13,934 nucleotides of DNA from CAZKTS01 sp964555735. Lineage in GTDB: Bacteria > Actinomycetota > Acidimicrobiia > IMCC26256 > PALSA-555. The DNA lies in contig CAZKTS010000261.1 of NCBI GenBank assembly GCA_964555735.1, positions 1 to 13,934 of the forward strand. Direction: 5' to 3'. A program made the position numbers and the translations under genes. The notes below the pieces were generated by a model, which was given only the letters and a program-made list of their open reading frames with translations, was not told the DNA's origin and did no database searches. Of the stretch, positions 6,713 to 13,225 are shown piece after piece; position 1 is the first letter of the stretch, and each line of letters opens with the position of its first letter.

Positions 6713-7309
6713 ATGTCCCCAGAGTCCTCTTCCTCCGCCACCGCGCTCGTCAGCTCGAGCCTCCGACGCCTCCGCCTGGCGGCGACGTTGGCCCACGGGC
6801 TGCCCGGTGCACGTCTGCTGATCCACGACGGCGACCATGTCCGCGCGGTAGCGCGGACCCAGGCCGACGTCGCTCCCTGCACGCTGCGATTCGCCATCCG
6901 CGAGGCGGTCGACGCCGGCTGCGTCGACCCCGTGACCAGCCTGCTGCGACTCGCCGCCGACACCCCGCTCGAGTGCCGGCTGCTGCTCACCGATGCCGAC
7001 GTCACCGATCTCGACGGCGGGCTCTACGCGATCCGAAGCGACGGTCTGCTCGGTGTGGTGTTCGCCACGTTGCTCCCGCCCGACCTCGCGCGCAGCACCG
7101 CTCGCGATGCACTGCGCGCCCGCGGGGCCGGGGCCACCCCGTGCACCGACGGGCACCGACCGCTCCGCGTGTACCAGGACCGGGCAACCGACACCACGGT
7201 CCTCATGGGTCAGGTGGCGAGCGGTGACCCCGGCGCGACCGACTTCGTCGCCGGCGCGCACATCGCGGCGGAGGCGTGCGTGATCGAGGAGCTCGTCGCC
7301 GGGGTCTGA
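6713..7309 (+). CDS. Hypothetical protein under an IdeR/DtxR-type promoter
   Basis: I do not recognise this 198-residue protein. It has no signal peptide or membrane helix and looks cytosolic and mixed alpha/beta. An N-terminal helix (SSLRRLRLAATLAHGL) is followed by strands such as ARLLIHDGDHVRAVAR and ECRLLLTDADVTDLDGG, and a middle part with LRFAIREAVDAGCVDP. It has five cysteines, with no CxxC pair. Start ATG 6713 follows GGGAG after 4 nt, a rather short spacing. The gene is isolated: a 69-bp gap with a strong metal box precedes it, and a long hairpin with a converging DyP gene follows. Control by metal status is therefore the only functional clue; iron storage, haem handling or a metal-sparing function are all open. 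Confidence 0.78.
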   Translation: MSPESSSSATALVSSSLRRLRLAATLAHGLPGARLLIHDGDHVRAVARTQADVAPCTLRFAIREAVDAGCVDPVTSLLRLAADTPLECRLLLTDADVTDLDGGLYAIRSDGLLGVVFATLLPPDLARSTARDALRARGAGATPCTDGHRPLRVYQDRATDTTVLMGQVASGDPGATDFVAGAHIAAEACVIEELVAGV

Positions 7310-7324
7310 CGACCCGGCGGAGAT

Positions 7325-7403
7325 GTCGACGAGAGAGCCCGGCCGAGGCGACGCGCTGGTTCCTCCCCCGGGCCCCGCCGCCGCGGCCGGGCTCCTCGTC
7401 GAC
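7325..7403. terminator. Long inverted repeat between convergent genes, likely bidirectional terminator
   Basis: Arms 7325-7345 and 7384-7403 are perfect complements over 20 bp, with one unpaired A in the left arm. Each arm starts or ends with GTCGAC and contains GAGCCCGGCCG or its complement. The loop is 38 nt. It lies between the stop of the 198-aa gene and the stop of the DyP gene. No T-run follows in either direction, as is common for high-GC terminators. Confidence 0.7.
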
Positions 7404-7407
7404 CCAC

Positions 7408-8577
7408 TCAGTCGAAGAGCGTCTCGCCCACGTACCCGCCGCGCGTCGCGCCGGGCGGGCAGGCGAAGACCGCGCTGGCGGTGTGCTCGATGAACCGGTT
7501 GAGCGCGTCGTGGTCGGCGAGTCGCGCCTGGATGGGCACGAACTGACGGCGCGGATCGCGCTGGTACGCGATGAAGAAGAGGCCGGCGTCGAGACCTTCG
7601 TCGAACGAGTAGCCGCGACGCAGCAGCCGGGCCCCGCCGTTCTCCGACGGCGCCGCGAGGCGCACGTGGGCGTCGACCGGGATGACGGGTTCGCCGTCGA
7701 TCGCGGCATCGAGATCCACGGGCGCGTGCTCGAGCCCCTGTCCGAGCGGCGCGCCGGTGTCCTTCACGCGACCGACCGTGCGCTCCTGCTCGTGGACGTC
7801 GGTGCGCGCCCAGTCGTCGAGCCGCATCCGGATCCGTCGGACGACCACGTACGAACCGTCCTCCATCCATTCGGGCCCGTCGCCGGCACCGACCCACACG
7901 TCGCGCCGGAGCGCCGCCGGCTCGTCGGCGGTGATGTTGTTCGTGCCGTCCTTGAACCCCATGAGGTTGCGAGGCGTCGCCTCCTCGGTGCTGGTGGTGG
8001 ACGTCGGGGCGAAGCCGGTCTGCGACCACCGCGGGCGCACGCGGCCGGCACCGACGCGGGTGAGCACTCGCGCCGCGCCGGTTGCCGCGACGGCATCGTC
8101 GGCGCACACCTGCACCGACACGTCGCCACCGCTGCGGGCAGGGTCGAGGGCATCGCCGGCAAAGCCGGGGAGCTCGACCAGCGCGTCCGGCAGCTCGCGC
8201 CCGAGGCCGAAGCGCGCTCGCCCCTCACGGCGGAACAGCGACGGCCCGAAGCCGAACGTGATCGTCAGCCGATCCCGGTCGCGCGCGGTCAGGCGCGCCG
8301 CGGCTCGCGTCCAACCACGCAGGAGCTCGATCAGCTCCGTGCGGTCGGCAGTCGCCACGTCGTACGCCGCGTAGACGAGGCGCTGCTGGACCGGCGTCGC
8401 GATGCCGGCCTGGTGCCGGCCGTGGAACGGCACCGGCTGGACCGGCGCGAGGCCGGCGACGCGCGCGAGCAGCACATCGGGTCCGAGCGCCGACGCGGCG
8501 AGGAGGGCGCCGCCCCCGAGGGCACCAGCGCCCAGGAATCGGCGACGGCTCACGCCTCCGCGGCGGGTGGCGCTCAT
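7408..8577 (-). CDS. efeB: Tat-exported DyP-type peroxidase / deferrochelatase (EfeB family)
   Basis: EfeB-type DyP peroxidases are exported haem enzymes that act with ferrous-iron importers or release iron from haem. The 389-residue product begins with a twin-arginine signal (SRRRFLGAG, residues 10-18) and a hydrophobic stretch. The DyP signature GFKDGT is at 207-212 with catalytic Asp210. His304 in AHVRLAAP is the probable proximal haem ligand. Its 94-residue distance from the Asp equals that in E. coli EfeB, from memory. An RRGYS segment at 320-324 holds the distal Arg. The ATG at 8575-8577 is chosen because the Tat motif follows directly; the longer open frame to 9081 overlaps the regulator gene. 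It diverges from the metal regulator over 85 bp and has no efeU or efeO beside it, although imelysin, the EfeO C-terminal domain type, is encoded nearby. Confidence 0.94.
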   Translation of the reverse strand: MSATRRGGVSRRRFLGAGALGGGALLAASALGPDVLLARVAGLAPVQPVPFHGRHQAGIATPVQQRLVYAAYDVATADRTELIELLRGWTRAAARLTARDRDRLTITFGFGPSLFRREGRARFGLGRELPDALVELPGFAGDALDPARSGGDVSVQVCADDAVAATGAARVLTRVGAGRVRPRWSQTGFAPTSTTSTEEATPRNLMGFKDGTNNITADEPAALRRDVWVGAGDGPEWMEDGSYVVVRRIRMRLDDWARTDVHEQERTVGRVKDTGAPLGQGLEHAPVDLDAAIDGEPVIPVDAHVRLAAPSENGGARLLRRGYSFDEGLDAGLFFIAYQRDPRRQFVPIQARLADHDALNRFIEHTASAVFACPPGATRGGYVGETLFD

Positions 8578-8662
8578 GGGCCGATCGTGGTCAGCGGCTG
8601 CGGGCAATGCAAGGCAGGCTGCCCGGAGGGCGACGGCCGGGCGACCGGTTAGGTTTCTCCCC
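8578..8662. promoter_or_regulatory. Divergent promoter region of efeB and the metal regulator
   Basis: This 85-bp region separates two outward-facing genes. On plus, TAGGTT (8650-8655) is a TANNNT -10 element 7 nt before GTG 8663. TTAGGTT (8649-8655) also equals an IdeR-box half-site, so autoregulation is possible. A degenerate repeat of the AGGCTGCCC part of the HTTM-proximal box occurs at 8609-8627, too weak to call as a site. Confidence 0.5.
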
Positions 8663-9322
8663 GTGGCCGAGATGCACGACACGACCGAGGAGTACCTCGA
8701 GACCATCCTCGAGATCGAGGAGGAGGGCGTCACGCCGATGCGGGCCCGCCTGGTCGAGCGGCTCGGGCTCTCTGCCGCGGCGGTGTCCGAGACCGTGCAG
8801 CGCCTCGTCGACCACGACTTCGTCGAGCTCCGCACCGATCGGAGCCTCGCCCTCACCACCAAGGGCCGCACCCTCGCCACCACGATCGTGCGGCGCCATC
8901 GCCTGGCCGAGCGCCTGCTCGTCGACGTCATCGGCCTCGAGTGGGAGAAGGTGCACCGCGAGGCCGACCGCTGGGAGCACGCGATCTCCGCCGACGTCGA
9001 GGAGAAGCTCGTGGAGCTCCTCGGCGACCCGGCCACCTGTCCGCACGGCAACCCGATCCCCGGCTCGAAGCGCAAGGTCACGAGCGGGCCCGCGGTGCCG
9101 CTGCGCGAAGCGTCACCCGGTCGCTACACGGTGGCGCGCATCAGCGAGAAGCTCGAGCTCAACGACGACGGCCTGCGCCTGGTCGCCGCCGCGCAGCTCA
9201 CCCCCGCGTGCAACGTCGAGGTGGTCGACCGCGACACCGACGGCGTCTCGGTCCGCACCGACGCCGGCAGCCACACCGTCCCCGACGACGTCGCCGCCCA
9301 GCTCTTCGTCTCGGCCGCGTAG
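8663..9322 (+). CDS. ideR: DtxR/IdeR-family metal-dependent repressor with altered metal ligands
   Basis: The 219-residue protein follows M. tuberculosis IdeR closely: winged-helix DNA-binding domain (1-73), dimerisation and metal domain (74-140, with RRHRLAERLLVDVIGL and NPIPG) and a C-terminal SH3-like domain. Starting at GTG 8663, residue numbers coincide with IdeR: His79, Glu83, His98, Glu105 and His106 are all present. The two ligands that set metal choice differ: IdeR Met10 is Glu10 and Cys102 is Asp102. In Mn-specific MntR the equivalent positions are Asp8 and Glu99, so the site looks mixed. GTG 8663 is chosen because it fits the IdeR N-terminus and sits 7 nt after a -10 element, which suggests a leaderless mRNA; ATG 8672 is the alternative. 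It is the likely regulator of the nearby boxes; iron or manganese as the effector is open. Confidence 0.95.
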   Translation: MAEMHDTTEEYLETILEIEEEGVTPMRARLVERLGLSAAAVSETVQRLVDHDFVELRTDRSLALTTKGRTLATTIVRRHRLAERLLVDVIGLEWEKVHREADRWEHAISADVEEKLVELLGDPATCPHGNPIPGSKRKVTSGPAVPLREASPGRYTVARISEKLELNDDGLRLVAAAQLTPACNVEVVDRDTDGVSVRTDAGSHTVPDDVAAQLFVSAA

Positions 9323-9333
9323 TTTCCCGCTCT

Positions 9334-9393
9334 CGGCGCTGCGCGCCGGGCCGCTCGGGCCACGGCTCGGGCGGCGAAGGGTACCTTCGCCGC
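9334..9393. terminator. Two hairpins between convergent regulator and cysO genes
   Basis: GCGGCGAAGG (9371-9380) and CCTTCGCCGC (9384-9393) are perfect 10-bp complements around a GTA loop. A smaller hairpin, CGGCGC-TGC-GCGCCG, is at 9334-9348. They lie between the regulator stop and the cysO stop, so a bidirectional terminator is likely. There is no T-run. Confidence 0.72.
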
Positions 9394-9413
9394 TGATCCT
9401 CGCCTCTGGGCCT

Positions 9414-9689
9414 CTAGCCGCCCGCGACGGCGGGGACGATGCTGAGGGTCTGACCGTCGGTCACCGGCGTGTCGACGCCCTGGAGGAAGCGGATGTCCTC
9501 CTCGGCCACGAAGACGTTGACGAAGCGGCGGAGCCCACCGCCGTCGTCGAAGAGCCGCTCCGCGAAGCCGGGGTGCGCGGCGTCGAGCGCCTTGAGCACC
9601 TCGGCGACGGTGGCCCCCTCCAGATCGACCTGCGCCTCGCCGCCGGTGAGCGTGCGGAGCTGCGTGGGGATGCGAACGGTGACTGCCAT
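9414..9689 (-). CDS. cysO: CysO-type ubiquitin-like sulfur carrier protein
   Basis: CysO is a small MoaD/ThiS-like protein whose C-terminal Gly-Gly is adenylated and converted to a thiocarboxylate that donates sulfur. The 91-residue product starts MAVTVRIPTQLRTLTGG and ends IVPAVAGG, with RRFVNVFVAEEDIRF in the middle, matching M. tuberculosis CysO over its whole length. In M. tuberculosis it works with CysM (O-phosphoserine sulfhydrylase) and the Mec peptidase; neither is seen here. Its partner in this operon is the threonine-synthase-like enzyme, whose stop lies 5 nt before this start. A GGAGG site inside the end of that gene serves as its ribosome site, so the two are cotranslated. The head of the operon carries a SAM-I riboswitch. 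MoaD for molybdopterin is unlikely given the CysO-like sequence. Confidence 0.93.
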   Translation of the reverse strand: MAVTVRIPTQLRTLTGGEAQVDLEGATVAEVLKALDAAHPGFAERLFDDGGGLRRFVNVFVAEEDIRFLQGVDTPVTDGQTLSIVPAVAGG

Positions 9690-9694
9690 GGCGC

Positions 9695-10927
9695 TCAGGC
9701 CTCCAGTCCGGGGAAGGCGTGGTCGAACGCCTCGAGGGTCGGCGCGATCGTGACCGTGGCGCCGGCGTCGGCGCCGAGCGCGTCGAGCGTCTTGAGGCCA
9801 TGGCCGGTGACGTAGGCCACGACCCGCTCGTCGGATCGGATCGTGCCGTCGCCGGCGAGTCGCGCCAGCGTGGCGATGGTGACGCCCGCCGCGGTCTCAC
9901 CGAAGATGCCTTCGGTGCGGGCGAGGAGCCGCATCGCGTCGACGACCTCGTCATCGGTGACCGCGGCGAACGAGCCGCCGCTCTCGCGCACCACGTCGAC
10001 GGCGTACGGCCCGTCGGCCGGGTTGCCGATCGCGATCGACTTGGCGATCGTGTCGGGCTTCACCGGCGTGATCGTGTCATGGCCCTCGGCGAACGCCTTC
10101 GCCACCGGCGAGCATCCCTCGGCCTGCGCACCCGACACGCGCACGCTGGGAGCCTCGTCGAGCAGGCCGACGGTGTGGAGCTCGTCGAAGCCCTTGCGGA
10201 TCTTCGTGAGCAGCGAGCCACTGCCGACGGGCACGACCACATGATCCGGGGTCTGCCAACCGAGCTGCTCGACGGTCTCGAACGCGAGCGTCTTCGAGCC
10301 CTCCGCGTAGAACGGTCGGACGTTGACGTTGACGAAGCCCCACGGCCGGTCCGACGCGAGCTCGGCACAGAGCCGGTTCACGTCGTCGTAGTTGCCGTCG
10401 ATGGCGACGACCGCGCCTCCGTACACCGACGTCGTGACGACCTTCCCGGCCTCGAGGTTCGACGGGATGAACACGAAGCTGCGCAGCCCGGCGCGCGCCG
10501 CGTGCGCCGCGACCGCGTTCGCGAGGTTGCCGGTGGAGGCGCACGCCACCGTCTTGAGCCCGAACTCCACTGCCTTCGTGAGCGCGACGGCCGTCACGCG
10601 GTCCTTGAAGGAGTTGGTGGGGTTGCGGGTGTCGTCCTTGATCCACAGCTCGCCGAGACCGAGCTCGGCGGCGAGCCGGTCGGCGCGCACCAGCGGCGTG
10701 AAGCCGACCGGCAGCGTGGCCCCCGGGGTGTCGACCGGGAGGAGGTCGGCGTAGCGCCAGATGGTCGACGGCCCGGCGGCGATCGACTCGCGGCTCACCG
10801 ACGCGCGGATCGCGTCGTAGTCGTAGGCCACCTCGAGCGGGCCGAAGCACCACTCGCACGTGTAGACGGGGGCGAGGTCGTAGGTGCGCCCGCATTCGCG
10901 GCATCGCAGGGAATCGACGTGCGCCAT
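9695..10927 (-). CDS. thrC: Threonine synthase-like PLP enzyme with zinc ribbon, SAM-riboswitch controlled
   Basis: Threonine synthase turns O-phosphohomoserine into threonine using PLP. The 410-residue product opens with a zinc-ribbon-like CREC...CEWC (Cys9, 12, 24, 27), followed by the fold-type II PLP domain. The PLP lysine is in NPTNSFKDRVTAV, the cofactor-phosphate loop includes ASTGNLANA, and a GSGSLL segment lies further on. ATG 10927 has GGAGGA 8 nt upstream; the longer open frame to 11041 would run into the riboswitch. It forms a two-gene operon with cysO. A plain threonine enzyme would not be expected behind a SAM sensor. The pairing with a thiocarboxylate sulfur donor suggests a sulfhydrylase that makes homocysteine from O-phosphohomoserine, or another sulfur step. 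This is inference; ordinary threonine synthase remains possible. Confidence 0.88.
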   Translation of the reverse strand: MAHVDSLRCRECGRTYDLAPVYTCEWCFGPLEVAYDYDAIRASVSRESIAAGPSTIWRYADLLPVDTPGATLPVGFTPLVRADRLAAELGLGELWIKDDTRNPTNSFKDRVTAVALTKAVEFGLKTVACASTGNLANAVAAHAARAGLRSFVFIPSNLEAGKVVTTSVYGGAVVAIDGNYDDVNRLCAELASDRPWGFVNVNVRPFYAEGSKTLAFETVEQLGWQTPDHVVVPVGSGSLLTKIRKGFDELHTVGLLDEAPSVRVSGAQAEGCSPVAKAFAEGHDTITPVKPDTIAKSIAIGNPADGPYAVDVVRESGGSFAAVTDDEVVDAMRLLARTEGIFGETAAGVTIATLARLAGDGTIRSDERVVAYVTGHGLKTLDALGADAGATVTIAPTLEAFDHAFPGLEA

Positions 10928-11006
10928 GATGAGGGTCCTCCTGAGGTCCGGGCTCGTCTGTTCTGACGCGCTCGGAGCGCTGCCAGCGGAGGACCGCTCG
11001 CAACCA
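10928..11006 (-). promoter_or_regulatory. Expression platform between SAM riboswitch and thrC-like start
   Basis: In the mRNA, GGTCCTCC (10995-10988) is the exact complement of GGAGGACC (10941-10934), which contains the Shine-Dalgarno site. The anti-SD can also form its own small hairpin, AGCGG-TCCT-CCGCT (10998-10985). In addition CTCATC (10933-10928), directly before the ATG, repeats the 5' strand of aptamer helix P1 and could pair with the P1 3' strand. No T-run terminator is seen, so translational control is the better reading. A minor hairpin lies at 10968-10980. Confidence 0.62.
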
Positions 11007-11118
11007 CTCATCGTCCAGGAGAACCTGGCAGGCATTGGCACCTGGTCCCGGGGGATCGCTCTCCCGGAGCTGGTTGCCGCGGCGTCACAGGGCCTGTCCC
11101 TCAGCCGCTCTCGATGAG
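11007..11118 (-). ncRNA. SAM-I (S-box) riboswitch aptamer
   Basis: The minus strand shows the full S-box pattern in order. P1 5' strand CTCATC (11118-11113) is followed by GAGAGCGGCTGAGGGAC, then GGCCCTGTGACGCC, then GCGGCAACC. Next comes GGTGCCAATGCCTGCC (the conserved GGTGCxAA-CCT block), a P4 hairpin CCAGG-TTCT-CCTGG, and the P1 3' strand GATGAG (11012-11007). The aptamer is 112 nt and lies 79 nt upstream of the thrC-like start. SAM binding normally turns such genes off, which places the operon under methionine/SAM control. Confidence 0.95.
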
Positions 11119-11131
11119 CGCGTTCCCGACC

Positions 11132-11137
11132 AGGATA
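11132..11137 (-). promoter_or_regulatory. Possible -10 element of the riboswitch-thrC-cysO operon
   Basis: TATCCT on the minus strand (TANNNT form) lies 13 nt upstream of the riboswitch P1 helix, a fitting distance for the transcription start. No convincing -35 element was found. Confidence 0.45.
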
Positions 11138-11151
11138 GCCGTCGCCCCTCC

Positions 11152-11157
11152 TAGGCT
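11152..11157 (+). promoter_or_regulatory. Possible -10 element of gpgS, near-leaderless start
   Basis: TAGGCT lies 9 nt upstream of ATG 11167 and no Shine-Dalgarno sequence is present. This fits transcription starting within 2-3 nt of the start codon. It faces away from the riboswitch promoter 15 bp further left. Confidence 0.45.
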
Positions 11158-11166
11158 TCCATCCGT

Positions 11167-12075
11167 ATGCCGCCCTCTCCCGACCCCGACGCCCTGGCCG
11201 AGACCAAGGCCCGCCTGGGCACGACGATCTCCGTGTGCCTGCCCGCGCGCGACGAGGAGGCCACGGTGGGCCACATCGTGGCCACCGTCCGCCGCAAGCT
11301 CGCCGAGCAGGTCGCGCTGGTCGACGAGGTCGTCGTGGTCGACGACGGCTCGACGGACGCGACGGCCGAGGCCGCCCGCTGGGAGGGGGCCAAGGTCCAC
11401 ACGGTCAGCGAGATCCTCCCCGACCTCCCCGCCGGGTCGGGCAAGGGCAACGCGCTCTGGTGCTCGCTGTACGTGACCGAAGGCGACATCGTCTGCTGGG
11501 TCGACGCCGACGTCCGCAACTTCCACCCCGAGTTCGTGACCCGGCTCGTCGAGCCGCTGCTCACCGAGCCGTCCGTCGGCTTCGTGAAGGGCTACTACCG
11601 CCGCCCCCTCCACGGTGAGCCGACCGGCGGAGGACGCGTGACCGAGCTCATGGCTCGACCGGTGCTGTCCGCGCTCTTCCCGCACCTCGCCCGCTTCGTG
11701 CAACCGCTGTCGGGCGAGTACGCCGGTCGCCGATCGGTGCTCGAGGCGGTGCCGTTCGTCGAGGGCTGGGGCGTGGAGCTCGGCCTGCTCGTCGACGTCG
11801 CCGCGCAGTTCGGTGCCGACGCGATCGTGCAGCGCGACCTCGGGGTGCGCGAGCACCGCAACCGGTCGCTCGAAGACCTGGGCCCCCAGGCGATGGCCGT
11901 GCTGATCACTGCGCTTCGACGCGCCGGCTGCGCGCCGAGCCAGCTGCCGTCGACGCTCGTGCGCTTCGACGAGCACCACCAGGAAGTGCTCGTGCCGGTC
12001 GAGACGCGCGAGCGCCCGCCGATGGTCTCGATCCCCTCCTACTGCCAGAAGTTCGGCAAAGCAGACATCGCCTGA
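11167..12075 (+). CDS. gpgS: Glucosyl-3-phosphoglycerate synthase (GT81)
   Basis: GpgS transfers glucose from an NDP-glucose to 3-phosphoglycerate. The product feeds glucosylglycerate and, in mycobacteria, methylglucose lipopolysaccharides. The 302-residue product is a cytosolic GT-A protein. It has ISVCLPARDEEATVG near 21-35, EVVVVDDGSTDATAE at 54-68, a metal-binding DAD at 113-115 in VDADVRNFHPEF, and GKGNALW. The acceptor-site signature YYRRPL...GGGRVTEL spans 143-161, with QPLSGEYAGRR at 179-189 and LGVREHRNR at 225-233. These blocks match Rv1208, with DAD in place of DSD. The start is supported only by the upstream -10 element. A glycerate kinase converges on it and a TreT-like gene follows, consistent with a compatible-solute locus. 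Mannosyl-phosphoglycerate synthase is a less likely alternative. Confidence 0.92.
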   Translation: MPPSPDPDALAETKARLGTTISVCLPARDEEATVGHIVATVRRKLAEQVALVDEVVVVDDGSTDATAEAARWEGAKVHTVSEILPDLPAGSGKGNALWCSLYVTEGDIVCWVDADVRNFHPEFVTRLVEPLLTEPSVGFVKGYYRRPLHGEPTGGGRVTELMARPVLSALFPHLARFVQPLSGEYAGRRSVLEAVPFVEGWGVELGLLVDVAAQFGADAIVQRDLGVREHRNRSLEDLGPQAMAVLITALRRAGCAPSQLPSTLVRFDEHHQEVLVPVETRERPPMVSIPSYCQKFGKADIA

Positions 12076-12093
12076 CCGTCTCGGTCGCTCGTT

Positions 12094-12116
12094 GCGGCGG
12101 GGGATACCCCCGCCGC
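12094..12116. terminator. Perfect hairpin between convergent gpgS and glycerate kinase genes
   Basis: GCGGCGGGGG (12094-12103) and CCCCCGCCGC (12107-12116) pair perfectly around ATA. The site is 19 bp after the gpgS stop and 48 bp from the end of the converging gene. A bidirectional terminator is likely. The flanks contain repeated GCTCG and CGAAGCG-like motifs. Confidence 0.75.
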
Positions 12117-12163
12117 GGGCGCTCGCTCCCTGGCGAGTGCCTCCGCTTCGCTTCGGCACCGCA

Positions 12164-13219
12164 TCACGCCACGTCCTCACCGCCCCTCGCGGCGTGGGCC
12201 GCTTCGATGGCGGACTCCTCCACGAGCTGCTCGGCGCGGGCGAACGCCTCGCCGGCCTGCCACACGCGATCGGTGAGGACGAGCAGCTGCGCGGGTCCGT
12301 GCACCGCGAGCTCCTCGCGTCCTTCGTCGCTCGCCTGGCCCACGATCACCGCCCGATGCGCGACGTCGAGGTCGGCGGCCCACTCGAGCACGCCGCCGAC
12401 GACCTTGCCCGCGAAGCTGGTGGCGTCGAGCCGACCCTCGCCGGTGACCACGAGGTCCGCGCCGTCCAACGCCGCTTCGAGCCCGGCCGCCTGCGCGACA
12501 ACGTCGAAGCCGGGCTCGAGGCGCGCACCGATCGCGGCCAGACCGCCGGCCAGACCGCCCGCCGCGCCCCCGCCCTCCAGCGTGGTGACGTCGACGCCGG
12601 TGCGGCTCGCATACTGCTCGGCGACCCGAGCGAGGCGTCGGGTGAGGAGCCCGACCTGGGCGTCGCTCGCGCCCTTCTGCGGGCCGTAGACCGTCGCCGC
12701 CTCCAGGAACGGGGTGGTGACGTCGCACGCCACGGTCACCTCGGTGCCGGCGAGCGACCACCCCAACGCCTCGACCGCGGCCAAGCCGCCGTCGGTGGTC
12801 GCGCTGCCCCCGACCCCGACCACGATCCGGCGGGCTCCCCCGCGCCGCGCCGCGGCGATCAGCTCGCCGGTGCCGCGCGTCGAGGCGCGCAAGGGGTCAT
12901 TGCGCCCCTCGACCAGCGCGAGCCCGCTGGCCCGCGCCGCCTCCACCACACCGGTCCCGTCCGGCAGCAGGAGCCACGCGGCATCGACCGGGTCGCCGAG
13001 CGGTCCGGTGACCCGCGCCGAACGGCGAGACCCACCGCGCGCGGCGAGCAGGGCGTCGAGGGTGCCCTCGCCACCGTCGGCGAGGGGCAGCTCCACGACG
13101 TCGGGGACGCCCGCGGCGCGAAGCCCGCGAGCGATCGCGGCAGCCGCCTCGGCCGCGGTCAGCGTTCCGCGGAACTTGTCGGGGCAGGCGACCGCGAGAG
13201 TCGGAGGAGTGCCGGGCAC
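12164..13219 (-). CDS. Glycerate kinase (GlxK/GarK-type)
   Basis: This kinase phosphorylates D-glycerate with ATP, usually to 2-phosphoglycerate in this family. The product of about 351 residues starts its conserved part at LAVACPDKFRGTLTAAEAA, the variant of the family's N-terminal APDSFKGTLSA block. It continues with LPLADGGEGTLDALL, RRIVVGVGGSATTDGGLAAVEALGW, and GGGAAGGLAGGL near the C-terminal half, with DLVVTGEGRLD after it. GTG 13219 places the start six residues before the first strand, as is usual; ATG 13258 in the same frame would add 13 residues and overlap the promoter of the next gene. It converges with gpgS, and a link is plausible: it could recycle glycerate released from glucosylglycerate. 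A purely catabolic role is the alternative. Confidence 0.9.
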   Translation of the reverse strand: MPGTPPTLAVACPDKFRGTLTAAEAAAAIARGLRAAGVPDVVELPLADGGEGTLDALLAARGGSRRSARVTGPLGDPVDAAWLLLPDGTGVVEAARASGLALVEGRNDPLRASTRGTGELIAAARRGGARRIVVGVGGSATTDGGLAAVEALGWSLAGTEVTVACDVTTPFLEAATVYGPQKGASDAQVGLLTRRLARVAEQYASRTGVDVTTLEGGGAAGGLAGGLAAIGARLEPGFDVVAQAAGLEAALDGADLVVTGEGRLDATSFAGKVVGGVLEWAADLDVAHRAVIVGQASDEGREELAVHGPAQLLVLTDRVWQAGEAFARAEQLVEESAIEAAHAARGGEDVA

Positions 13220-13225
13220 GACCGA

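Noticed and set aside
5972..8107. 711-codon open frame on the minus strand spanning several plus-strand genes
   Set aside because: It has no recognisable domain, is Arg/Ala/Gly-rich, and lies opposite or out of frame with recognised genes (unknown 217-aa, 198-aa and DyP). It is an artefact of few stops in GC-rich DNA.
8609..8627. Possible extra IdeR-like box before efeB
   Set aside because: Only about 9 of 18 informative positions match; the resemblance is limited to AGGCTGCCC. Not distinguishable from chance by eye.
9719..10966. 415-codon plus-strand frame over thrC
   Set aside because: Arg/Val-rich shadow with no motif; the minus strand encodes the PLP enzyme and its zinc ribbon.
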